64,000 bases of DNA, taken from positions 3,466,001 through 3,530,000 of the forward strand of contig NZ_FMHW01000002.1 of assembly GCF_900090325.1 (NCBI RefSeq), given 5' to 3'. This document shows, one piece after another, positions 8,686-16,270 of the stretch; positions within the stretch are counted from its first letter, which is position 1, and each line of letters starts with the position of its first letter. The stretch is from Micromonospora pallida. Its GTDB lineage: Bacteria > Actinomycetota > Actinomycetes > Mycobacteriales > Micromonosporaceae. Under the pieces are notes generated by a model, which worked only from the letters and a program-made list of their open reading frames with translations, was not told where the DNA came from and did not search any database. Position numbers and translations under genes: made by a program.

Positions 8686-8889
8686 TCACCGTCCCGTCGG
8701 TCCTACCGGAACGTCACCGCGCAGCGTGATGCGGTGCATGACGCGGCGCTGGTTGCCGTAGTCCCGGTTGGCGTAGTGCGCCGTGCTGCGGTTGTCCCAC
8801 ATGGCCACGTCGCCCGGCTGCCAGCGATGCCGCACGATGTGTTCAGGCTTCGTCAGGTGGGCGTAGCACTGGGCGCGGGCCGGTAAGCC
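8686..8889 (-). pseudogene. TauD/TfdA dioxygenase remnant (C-terminus only)
   Basis: Reading the minus strand gives an uninterrupted C-terminal piece of about 65 residues ending at a TGA at 8688-8686. It includes HLTKPEHIVRHRWQPGD, the distal His in NRSTAHYANRDY and the Arg in RRVMHRITLRG, which are the Fe(II)/2-oxoglutarate dioxygenase C-terminal landmarks. No start codon and no N-terminal HxD half are present; the reading ends near 8889, next to the NYN gene. It is a decayed gene, probably cut by a deletion. The rest of the 8532-8921 gap shows nothing else. Confidence 0.75.
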
Positions 8890-8921
8890 AACCCCGACGA
8901 GACACCAGATCAGAGGACGCG

Positions 8922-9740
8922 ATGGAGACCGCCGCTAAACTCGCTGTACTGATCGATGCGGACAACGCCCAACCGGTGGCCGTGGAGGCGTTGCTGGCCG
9001 AGGTCGCCAAGTACGGCACGGCCCATGTCAAGCGCGCCTACGGCGACTGGACCGGCACCAGCCTTCGAGGTTGGAAGGACATGCTGCTCGCCCAGTCGAT
9101 CCAGCCGATCCAGCAGTTCGCCTACACCACCGGCAAGAACGCCACCGACTCGGCGTTGATCATCGACGCGATGGACCTGCTGTACTCCGGACGCTTCGAC
9201 GGTTTCTGCATCGTGTCCAGCGACAGCGACTTCACCCGCCTGGCGTCGCGGCTACGCGAGTCCGGGCTCACGGTGTACGGCTTCGGCGAACGCAAGACCC
9301 CGAAGCCGTTTGTCGCCGCCTGTGACAAGTTTGTCTACACCGAGAACCTGAACTACACCGGCAGCCCCGCCCCGACGGACGTCGCGCCGACGAAAGCCAC
9401 CCCGACCGCCGCCCAACTCAAGGGCGACACCGCCCTTGTCGTCCTTCTGCGCAACGCGGTCGAGGCCGCCTCCGACGACGACGGCTGGGCGCCCCTGGCC
9501 AGCGTCGGCAACATCATCCTCAAACAGCGCCCCGACTTCGACCCTCGAAGCTACGGCTACGGCAAACTCAGCGACCTTGTCACCGCCACCACCCTGTTCG
9601 ACATGGAGCGCCGCATCCCCGGCGGCGGCAAGCCCGGCGTCATCTACGTCCGCGACAAACGCCGGCCATCAGCAAGCACTCCGAAATCGCGCGTAGCCCC
9701 GGCGACCGACAGCGCCTTGCCCTCGACGACCGCCGGCTGA
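8922..9740 (+). CDS. NYN-domain (LabA-like) putative RNase with LOTUS domain
   Basis: A 272-residue protein. Residues about 7-145 form a NYN/PIN-like nuclease fold with the acidic residues in LAVLIDADNAQP, the conserved DSALIIDAMDLLY and the strand VSSDSDFTRLASRLRE. Residues about 165-250 form an OST-HTH/LOTUS module ending in GYGKLSDLVTA and a short wing. This LabA-like pairing is widespread in bacteria and is thought to bind and cleave RNA; targets are unknown. It lies beside an integration hot spot and a broken dioxygenase, so it may be a remnant of earlier insertions, but the gene itself looks intact. Confidence 0.82.
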   Translation: METAAKLAVLIDADNAQPVAVEALLAEVAKYGTAHVKRAYGDWTGTSLRGWKDMLLAQSIQPIQQFAYTTGKNATDSALIIDAMDLLYSGRFDGFCIVSSDSDFTRLASRLRESGLTVYGFGERKTPKPFVAACDKFVYTENLNYTGSPAPTDVAPTKATPTAAQLKGDTALVVLLRNAVEAASDDDGWAPLASVGNIILKQRPDFDPRSYGYGKLSDLVTATTLFDMERRIPGGGKPGVIYVRDKRRPSASTPKSRVAPATDSALPSTTAG

Positions 9741-9764
9741 ACGCAGAAATCAGTCTTCGAGATC

Positions 9765-10550
9765 GTGCCTGCCGCGGGTCGTGGCGCTCGGCCTCGACGA
9801 CGCCTCACTCTGGGTCGGCTTCGCACTGCCCTCAACGTCGCGGTACGCCGCCAGCTCGTGGTGCGCAACGCCGCGGCGTTCGTGACCATCCCCCGGAACG
9901 CAGCCAAGGCCGCCCTCGAAGCACAGGCCGCCCGCAAGCCCTGGACGCAGGAAGAGGTGAAGACCTTCCTAACCGGCATCACGGACGAACGCCTGTACGC
10001 CGTCTGCCTTCTGTCGCTGATGGGCCTACGACCCGCAGAGGTGTGCGGGCTGCGATGGTCCGACATCGACTTCGAGGCCGGCACGATCGCGGCCGGCGAC
10101 AACACGCGAACGCTCGTTGACGGCGAGATTGAGGAGAAGGAGGCCAAGTCGGCAGCGGGCAGACGCGGCCTGCCGATGCCGGCCACGGTGATGAAGGCGC
10201 TGAAGGCCTTTCACACCAGGCAGAAGAAGAATCGCCTCCAGGCCAGCGACGCCTACATCGCCAGCGGCTACGTCCTGGTCGACGAACTCGGCCGACCGCA
10301 GCGCACCGACTGGCTGCGCCGCCGGGTGTACGAACTGATGGCCAAGCTCGGGATGCGCAAGGTCCGGCCGTACGACGCCCGGCACGCCTGCCTGACGCAC
10401 CTCGCCGGGGTCGGCGTACCCGACGTCGTGCTCGCCGCCTGGGCCGGCCACTCGGACGGCGGCGCGCTGGCCAAGCGGGTCTACGTCCACCCCGACAGCA
10501 GCCACCTCAGGGTGGCCGCCGACCACCTCGAGACAGGCCTGTTCGGGTGA
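9765..10550 (+). pseudogene. Tyrosine recombinase (integrase), N-terminally truncated remnant
   Basis: About 261 codons remain. The sequence starts inside the core-binding domain (LGRLRTALNVAVRRQLVVRN) and lacks the arm-binding and first core-binding helices. The catalytic domain is complete: Arg in LRPAEVCGLRW, R-H in YDARHACLTHL, the second His in WAGHSDG and the Tyr in KRVYVHPD. It ends 112 bp before the left att repeat of the present element and points towards it, the usual place for an integrase next to its att site. It is probably what remains of an older element at the same tRNA. Confidence 0.75.
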
Positions 10551-10613
10551 CGCCAGGACTGCGGATTTCAACAGTACGGGCGTACGTGATTAATTGTGAG
10601 ACGAAACAGCGAG

Positions 10614-10647
10614 AGAGCCCTGATCCACGTAGGTGAATCAAGGCTCT
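10614..10647 (-). terminator. Original tRNA-Pro terminator candidate
   Basis: AGAGCC...GGCTCT arms with a further TGAT/ATCA pairing form a hairpin just outside the left att site. Before integration this would have lain directly downstream of the tRNA-Pro gene on the minus strand, where a terminator is expected. It is followed on that strand by a weakly T-rich stretch. Confidence 0.45.
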
Positions 10648-10662
10648 GACCTGCTCAAACTT

Positions 10663-10706
10663 TGTCGGGACGGCCGGATTCGAACCGACGACCCCTTGAC
10701 CCCCAG
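10663..10706. repeat. attL: 44-bp copy of the tRNA-Pro 3' half
   Basis: The 44 bases are identical to 28223-28266 and cover the tRNA from its 3' end to the anticodon loop. Beyond the anticodon the sequence diverges (GACG here, TCAA in the gene), so no tRNA can be made from this copy. It marks the left junction of the element. Confidence 0.92.
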
Positions 10707-10801
10707 GACGAACCGCCACACGTCCACGCACGTCACGCACGCTATGCCCACGGTCAAGCTGTTCGGCGGAAGGCCCAACGTCCAGCATCACGTATGACGT
10801 G

Positions 10802-10821
10802 TGGTCCCCACCTGGTCCCCA
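10802..10821. promoter_or_regulatory. Paired TGGTCCCCA boxes, left integrase arm-site candidate
   Basis: TGGTCCCCA occurs at 10802-10810 and 10813-10821, 11 bp (one helical turn) apart and 95 bp inside attL. The same pair with the same spacing occurs inside attR. This is the expected layout of arm-type sites for the integrase N-terminal domain. Confidence 0.6.
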
Positions 10822-10977
10822 GGCCAGGTGGGGGCAGGTGGCAAACCCTGATGCGGTGCGGCAGCCGGCGCCAGCCCGCGTGAGCCTCAACCACCTCTGC
10901 GGTAGCTACGCCTGCTGCCCGGCTGTCCGAACGCGCTGCACGGGGGTGTACGCCTCGTGACGAGGGCACAGCGAGAT

Positions 10978-11088
10978 GTGGTCCACTGTGGTGATGTGCA
11001 ACACCGGCGCTTGCTCTTCGTGCTCGTCACCTTGCTACTGGCGCTTGCAGCGCCAGTCATCGCCACGCTGGGAAGCGTGCTTGAGTGA
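10978..11088 (+). CDS. Possible 36-residue single-TM small protein
   Basis: A short frame from the GTG at 10978 ends at a TGA overlapping the region just before the ATPase gene. The peptide has a basic segment QHRRLL followed by a strongly hydrophobic helix (FVLVTLLLALAAPVIATLG). GTG starts also exist at 10957 and 10996; no convincing ribosome-binding site is seen. It could be a small membrane partner of the defence pair or a chance frame. The rest of the 10707-11102 gap holds only the integrase boxes. Confidence 0.28.
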   Translation: MVHCGDVQHRRLLFVLVTLLLALAAPVIATLGSVLE

Positions 11089-11102
11089 AGGAAGTAGATA
11101 GG

Positions 11103-12406
11103 ATGCAAATTCACAGCTTCCACGTAGAAGGCCTGTTTGGCAAAATATCGCATACAATCCACTTCTCCGGCGACACTCCCGTTACCATCATCGCGGGACC
11201 CAATGGAATCGGCAAGACTCACATCCTGAAATTGATAACTGCAATCCTGGAGGCGGATGGGCAGACCATCGCAGATATCCCCTTCGCTCGGGCAGTCCTC
11301 AAATTCTCAGACGGAAGAAGCCTGGCCGTATCGAGGCGAAAAACCGACGTGGAAATCACGGGCTTCAGCCAAGGGAGCCGCGTACTTGGAGTGCAGATTT
11401 TATCCACGGGAGTAGCTGATCTATGGCATGGAGTTAAGCGCCCTCCCGGCCCTCCGAATCTCCCAACTGCCATCTCGGACATGTCGTCACTCAACCAACT
11501 CAATCTCTTCGAGGCTCTATTTGACGAAGCCAACCACTACTCTCACAGCACAGATTTGTTTGACAAATTCCGAAGAGCCAGAAAAGAACATCCCCGCTGG
11601 CTTACTGAAATTCTCTACGGCCGAGCCCCGATCCTGATTGACACAAAGCGGCTCGACACGCGAATTCAATCAAGCGATCGTCCTCAAGAACCGATCCGCT
11701 CACGCATCGACGAATATATTGAGCAGGTGAGAGTTCAGGTTACTGAAGCTCGCGCAGCCTCCCTGGCGGCGTCACAGGCAGCGGACCGCAGCTTTGCCAA
11801 GCGCGTGCTTGAGCGATCCGGGCGCGCGATCCGAGAGCAAGATCTTAAGCACCGCTACGAGGAGATCGCGGAACAAAACGCCGAACTGTACAGAAGCGGC
11901 CTATCGGAAGCACAGGTTGATGTCAAGTTTCCTTCGAATGACACCGACCCGACAGAACGCAGAGTCCTAGCCCTTTTTATCGAGGACTGGCGAAACAAGC
12001 TAGCCCCCCTTCTTCCCGTCAATGATAAGCTGAAGATTCTACGTCGGATCATCAACGATAAATTTATCGAGAAGAGCCTCCGTCTCGACAAGTCGGGGGG
12101 CTCGCTTTTACCACTGGCAGCGAAAATGAGATAATCCCGGTAAATTTGCTATCATCGGGCGAACAGCACATTCTCGCACTATTCACAATGCTACTATTCT
12201 CAACGAGTCCGGGCTCTATCGTTCTCATCGATGAGCCGGAGATATCTTTGCATGCAGCCTGGAAGCACGCCTTTCTGACAGACATCACCGACGTCGCCGC
12301 AATCGCCAATTTGCAAGTTGTACTAGCCACTCACTCAAGCGGCATTATCAACGGCCGCTGGGACCTGGTGCAGGAGCTAGCAATCATGGGTCGTGGTGAG
12401 GGATGA
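11103..12406 (+). CDS. AriA-like AAA/ABC ATPase (PARIS-like), split by a -1 frameshift
   Basis: An OLD/SMC-like ATPase read in two frames. Frame one (11103-12134) begins MQIHSFHVEGLFG and has Walker A GPNGIGKT (residues 32-39). Frame two carries the signature LLSSGEQH, Walker B SIVLIDEPEISLH and the switch His VLATHSS, ending at 12406. The frames join at a G6 run (12095-12100): the string TCG GGG GGC matches a -1 slippery heptamer, and slipping back one base restores a ~434-residue ATPase. ATG 11103 follows GAAGGAAG. Without slippage the product stops 11 codons after the run and lacks Walker B. The stop overlaps the DUF4435 gene start (ATGA). Possible explanations are a sequencing error, a mutation, or programmed frameshifting. 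Confidence 0.75.
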
Positions 12407-13251
12407 ACGGTTCTCTCCGCGACTACGACCGGCCCGCAGACCGCATTCGTCAACATCGGCAAGCAGATTCCCGGCCGGTTGTCGTGGTAGAGGGCCCGTC
12501 AGACGCTCGCCTAATACGTGAGGCGTACTCGGGTGCGTACGCATCGTTTCCGACCGGCACTCGCTCTACCGCAATCGAGGCCGCACTCAAGCTTCATGAA
12601 TGGAAGATGCCGAACTTCGCGTGTATTGTCGACCGAGATTTCAGCAACGACTTGGAGGAATACGAGTCCGGGCCCCTGCCGCTGCACCCATACGAAAATG
12701 CCGACCTCGAAGCGATGCTTACCAGGATGAACGCATTCCGCGCACTTCTTCTCGAACTAGGAAGCGAAGATAAGATTGTTTACATGGGAGGGGCGGAAGC
12801 AGTCACTTGCATTCTTCAGGACATCGTCGCCCCCATTACCCGGCTTCGCGCAGCCAATGCCGCAATGGGATGGGGGTTGGCATTCGACAAAGTTGACCTC
12901 GCGGATAAGATCGATATCCGCACCCTATCCCTCAACCTTGACGGCTATTGCTCGGCGCTGATCTCGAAGAACCCCGACCCTCCCCCCAAGCAAGTTCTCC
13001 TTTCCTTTGCGACCGGCAGAGCCAAACTTCCGTACGAGCCGAAATGCCCACGCGGGTCTAACCCTTACTATCGTGGTCGAGATTTACTCGCCGCCGCAGG
13101 CGTCGCCCTTCGAAAGAAAATCGGCTCCTGCGATAAATCGACTACCGGCAGCGAGCACCTCGCCCGAATATTGCGGGCAATCGGATGCCAACAGTTCGCA
13201 AACTCCACCTGGAGCGAGGAGTTGCAGGAACTACTGAGCTCTAACACCTAA
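12403..13251 (+). CDS. AriB-like DUF4435/TOPRIM putative nuclease
   Basis: A 282-residue protein with a TOPRIM-like layout: the acidic Glu in VVVVEGPSDARLI (Glu30), then the DxD-like IVDRDF near residue 73, then YENADLEAML, which is typical of DUF4435. It overlaps the upstream ATPase gene by four bases. An ATPase followed by a DUF4435 protein is the layout of PARIS anti-phage systems, in which the ATPase holds the toxic TOPRIM effector until a phage trigger releases it. That role here is inference from domain order. The C-terminal third is less conserved. Base use is more A/T-rich than the core genes. Confidence 0.72.
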   Translation: MNGSLRDYDRPADRIRQHRQADSRPVVVVEGPSDARLIREAYSGAYASFPTGTRSTAIEAALKLHEWKMPNFACIVDRDFSNDLEEYESGPLPLHPYENADLEAMLTRMNAFRALLLELGSEDKIVYMGGAEAVTCILQDIVAPITRLRAANAAMGWGLAFDKVDLADKIDIRTLSLNLDGYCSALISKNPDPPPKQVLLSFATGRAKLPYEPKCPRGSNPYYRGRDLLAAAGVALRKKIGSCDKSTTGSEHLARILRAIGCQQFANSTWSEELQELLSSNT

Positions 13252-13322
13252 CCCGCACAATCGATTCCACCGGCAAGTCGCCAAGCAAGCATCTCTGGTG
13301 GTATTAGCCCGCCAGCAGTACC

Positions 13323-13351
13323 GCCGGCTGATGACTAGCCGGCCAGCCGGC
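13323..13351. terminator. Hairpin between convergent genes
   Basis: GCCGGCTG and CAGCCGGC form an 8-bp stem with a 13-base loop between the DUF4435 gene and the convergent phosphatase gene. It is a candidate bidirectional terminator; there is no T-run. Confidence 0.35.
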
Positions 13352-13479
13352 ATGATGGGCACATGCGTCTGCTAGTGCTCGGGGTGCTTGCCTTGGTGGC
13401 CCGTTCGGCGCACCGGGCAGAAGTCGGGGCCGCAACGTCACCACCACGGCCCCAACTCGCCAGCATTCCGCAATGCGAC

Positions 13480-14295
13480 TTATACAAGACTCGCTATATA
13501 GACAATGGTGGCGTCATCGCTTTGCTTATTTCGTGGCCACTTAAACCCAACGGGATCGGACAACTCAAGCTGACGCACTCGGCGCAGCACTTCGCTCGGC
13601 CCTTGGCTTTCCAGCAGTTCCAGCATGCTATTCCAGCTAGCCTCATTGAACATTCGGACAAGCCGCGCCGCACCATCGGTTAGCACAATTGATCGATTTA
13701 TGCTGTCGACTGCCACCTTGCCAATAAGGGCATGGTCGACGGTAGCCGGGTCGGCAGCGGCAACCCAAAATCCACCCGGGGCATTCCGTGCAGCCAACTC
13801 GGCATGCTTCATTCTGATGAGCGCCTCAGCCTTCTCTGCGGACCCAATGGGGTATGCATCCGCGGCCCGTCGCTCTAGTTGTGCAGTCTTATCCACCCGG
13901 TCATCAATGATGACAGTTAGGTCCGAATCGGCATCAAGGATGATACCCACGTCTCCGAGCACCAGATATTCAAGATGACTCTGGTTTCGGCGGAGAACTG
14001 CCACGGCAGCCGAGGGGGTGCCGGGGCTAGTTAGATCACACTCTTGGTGCTGGTTGGCAACATGCTCGATCGCTGCGGCCAGTGCCGCCTGCAGCGTCAT
14101 TGAAGCGTCACTAGCCTGTGCAGACAGCGATGCGCCAAGTTGGGCCGCATACCAGGAAACGCCGTGGACGCAGCCTGTATCGGTGCGTGCTGTAGCGCCG
14201 TCCAGCACTACGACCACGTTCGGCGAGGCTGAAAACCAGTCCTCGTTGAGTTTGTCTGCCTTGGATGGTTCGGACGCTGCAAGGATGCGCATCAT
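13480..14295 (-). CDS. PP2C-like protein phosphatase
   Basis: A 271-residue protein with PP2C landmarks: NEDWF near residue 18, VVVLDGAT near 30, LVLGDVGIIL near 111, VLTDGAARL near 202 and the terminal SDDATIVYI. The acidic residues in these motifs bind the metal ions of PP2C Ser/Thr phosphatases. It starts three bases after the stop of the HTH gene, so the two form one leftward operon. In this element it may act on the HTH protein or on a host kinase target; that is inference. Confidence 0.75.
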   Translation of the reverse strand: MMRILAASEPSKADKLNEDWFSASPNVVVVLDGATARTDTGCVHGVSWYAAQLGASLSAQASDASMTLQAALAAAIEHVANQHQECDLTSPGTPSAAVAVLRRNQSHLEYLVLGDVGIILDADSDLTVIIDDRVDKTAQLERRAADAYPIGSAEKAEALIRMKHAELAARNAPGGFWVAAADPATVDHALIGKVAVDSINRSIVLTDGAARLVRMFNEASWNSMLELLESQGPSEVLRRVRQLELSDPVGFKWPRNKQSDDATIVYIASLV

Positions 14296-14298
14296 CGC

Positions 14299-15129
14299 TC
14301 AGCTTTCGTGCCGGTAGAGTGGCGTCACACGCTCACATGCAAGGATTTTCCTTGGGTTGTTGGCGTCGTATTCGCAGCGGATGATGGTCGAAAACCGGCG
14401 GTTCTTCAATTCTTTGTGTAGCTGAGCGAGATTGTCGGCGACGAACTGTGCAGCGCCGAGTGTTCCTTGGGCGTGGGTGCCAGCAAGATAAAGGAACGAC
14501 CCCTTATTGTCGGGGCGTGGCAAGCGGCCAATGTAGCCGTAATCTGCCGAATGGCCATCATCCCGAGGTGACCGATATTCCGTCTCGCCATCCATGAGGT
14601 ACCAGCCGCGATCATCCGATGCAAAGCGGACGTGGGGATCGGATTCCATCACCTGGCCGACAAACGGCAGTAGGCGTGGCGAGGTGAGAACGATGAGATT
14701 CGGACGGTTGAGATGCACAAATCCGGGCGGCGGAACTACCTCGTAGCTTGCGTCCAATCCGACGCTCCTAGCTAGCTCCGCTAGAGCGTTGTAAGCCGCA
14801 AAGCTTTCAGCCGAGAGCACGTCTCCGGGGTCGCGGCGGCCTGCTTCCTGTTTGCCGCCGATTGCGACCGTCAACCGGCCCGTGCCGAGGAATGCGCGTT
14901 CGGGCCGCGTTCCGGCGGATAGTAGCTGAGAAACCCGCGATCGAGACATCTCTAGCAGCTCGGCGATTTGCGCCTGCGTCATGCCGCCCGCCAGTAGCTG
15001 CTCAAGCGCCTCACGGCGAATCCGCGACAGTTCGCCGATCGCCGCTTGGTAGTCATCGATCAGCCCGTGGGCTGCCCGCGCGCGCTCACGAGCATCACCC
15101 ACGCCTGCCACCGATGCAGGGTCCTTCAC
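14299..15129 (-). CDS. HTH protein with C-terminal putative sensor domain
   Basis: A 276-residue protein. Residues about 30-72 form a sigma-region-4/XRE-like helix-turn-helix (MTQAQIAELLEMSRSRVSQL). After a linker, residues about 85-276 form an unrecognised domain containing NLIVLTSPRLLPFVGQVME, DYGYIGRLPRP and FLYLAGTHAQGTLGAAQFV; the last two look like a nucleotide- or ligand-binding fold, but no family can be named. It is followed by the phosphatase gene. Its start adjoins four copies of a GTTAAGGGGGCTGAC-like motif, so it may repress itself and the rightward element operon. Confidence 0.62.
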   Translation of the reverse strand: MKDPASVAGVGDARERARAAHGLIDDYQAAIGELSRIRREALEQLLAGGMTQAQIAELLEMSRSRVSQLLSAGTRPERAFLGTGRLTVAIGGKQEAGRRDPGDVLSAESFAAYNALAELARSVGLDASYEVVPPPGFVHLNRPNLIVLTSPRLLPFVGQVMESDPHVRFASDDRGWYLMDGETEYRSPRDDGHSADYGYIGRLPRPDNKGSFLYLAGTHAQGTLGAAQFVADNLAQLHKELKNRRFSTIIRCEYDANNPRKILACERVTPLYRHES

Positions 15130-15143
15130 CCTGGGCTCCCTTC

Positions 15144-15307
15144 GTCAAGGGGGCTAACTCTACCGGAGGCCGCTTGACCGGCCCAAACACTGCCGGGATC
15201 AGCAACCCCGGCCAACATCCATGTTAAGGGGGGTTGACGACGGCTAGTCGCGCATGCTCAACTGTTCGCCACCAGCCCCCTGAACGGGGACGTTAAGGGG
15301 GCTGAAC
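15144..15307. promoter_or_regulatory. Four-copy operator-like motif GTYAAGGGGGCTRAC
   Basis: Copies are GTCAAGGGGGCTAAC (15144-15158), GTTAAGGGGGGTTGAC (15223-15238), GTTCAGGGGGCT inverted at 15274-15285, and GTTAAGGGGGCTGAAC (15292-15307). They fill the 399-bp space (15130-15528) between the leftward HTH gene and the rightward transfer genes. They are the best candidate binding sites for the HTH protein and a possible switch between the two transcription directions. Nothing else is seen in the gap. Confidence 0.6.
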
Positions 15308-15528
15308 AGCCGGTCAGACGCCGAGGAAGGCAGCGCTCCGCGCTGCGCGCCTACGGACTGCCGTGCAGCTGTTCATTGACAACACATGGGCCGTCACCTC
15401 CCCGGAAAAGGTGGCCACCGCACGGCCAAGGTCCGTGCATCTCATCCCTGTCATGGCACGGCGGCGCGGGTCGTTCCTGGTCCGCACCGCCGGCCTTTCC
15501 CGCTACAGCAACTCAACCGGAGGTTTCC

Positions 15529-15918
15529 GTGAGGAAGCGCCTCGCCCTTGTCACCGCCGAGCCGTCCGCCGCCGACCTGGCTGCGATCGAGGCGGAATGG
15601 CCGCTGATCGCGGCCGAACTGGACGTGCTCGACGCCGAGATCACCCTGCTCTACGCCGAGGACCACGGCGGGCCGACCGTCCTGGACTGGCGGCGACTGC
15701 GCCGGGCCGAGTCCCGTGTCACTCGCGCCGCCGCCGAGGTGACCGCCCGGCAGTCCGCGCACGTCTGCGAGCCGCACACGCTGCGCGAGGTGCGGCTGAC
15801 GACCGAGTGCGACTACGGCTGCAAGGTCATGGCCTGCCGCGACTGCGGCGCGGAGCAGGTCACGCACTGGTCGGCGTACGGCTGCCCGGCTGGCAAGCCC
15901 GTACACCGCATCGCCTGA
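15529..15918 (+). CDS. DUF6284-like AICE protein
   Basis: A 129-residue protein that opens the rightward element operon. The GTG at 15529 follows CCGGAGG. The N-terminal half is an acidic helical segment, LAAIEAEWPLIAAELDVLDA, resembling the small DUF6284 proteins found on streptomycete elements. The C-terminal half has several Cys (ECDYGCKVMACRDCGAEQ), suggesting a zinc ribbon. Function unknown. An earlier in-frame ATG exists but would translate non-conserved sequence. Confidence 0.6.
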   Translation: MRKRLALVTAEPSAADLAAIEAEWPLIAAELDVLDAEITLLYAEDHGGPTVLDWRRLRRAESRVTRAAAEVTARQSAHVCEPHTLREVRLTTECDYGCKVMACRDCGAEQVTHWSAYGCPAGKPVHRIA

Positions 15919-15943
15919 CACCCCATCACCGGAAGGAGCCCCT

Positions 15944-16270
15944 GTGAAGACCCCACCGAGCATCCCTGTTGTCCTGTTCACCGTCGCCGACGCGATGGCC
16001 CGTAACGCGCTGCCGCTGCCGGCCAAGGTGGAGGCGTCGCCCGCGTACGGGCTGGAACTGAACCTGGCTACGCACACGGAGCTGCGCCGCTGGGCGCGGC
16101 ACATGCGCCTGCCCGTCGACCGGTGGAACAGCCAGCCCTACCAGCACGACGACGTGCCGAAGGTCCTGACCAACGTGCACGGCGACTGGCGCGGCATCCG
16201 GGTGCGGCTGCACTGCTGCGAGCCGACCACCGACACCCCGGCCGAGTTCCTGACGGCGGCGGCCCGATGA
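15944..16270 (+). CDS. Hypothetical AICE protein
   Basis: A 108-residue protein with a GTG start preceded by GGAAGGAG. No family is recognised. It has a central segment ELNLATHTELRRWARHMRL and a C-terminal WRGIRVRLHCCEP. Its stop overlaps the start of the Nudix gene (ATGA), so it is co-translated with it. It is a typical small soluble accessory gene of the element. Confidence 0.65.
   Translation: MKTPPSIPVVLFTVADAMARNALPLPAKVEASPAYGLELNLATHTELRRWARHMRLPVDRWNSQPYQHDDVPKVLTNVHGDWRGIRVRLHCCEPTTDTPAEFLTAAAR

Noticed and set aside
10663..10706. A second tRNA-Pro gene at the left end
   Set aside because: Only the 3' half is present; the 5' acceptor, D-arm and anticodon 5' strand are missing.
13363..13683. 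Plus-strand reading frame beginning MRLLVLGVLALVARSAHRAE
   Set aside because: It has no ribosome-binding site, and most of it runs antisense through the PP2C gene without recognisable sequence.
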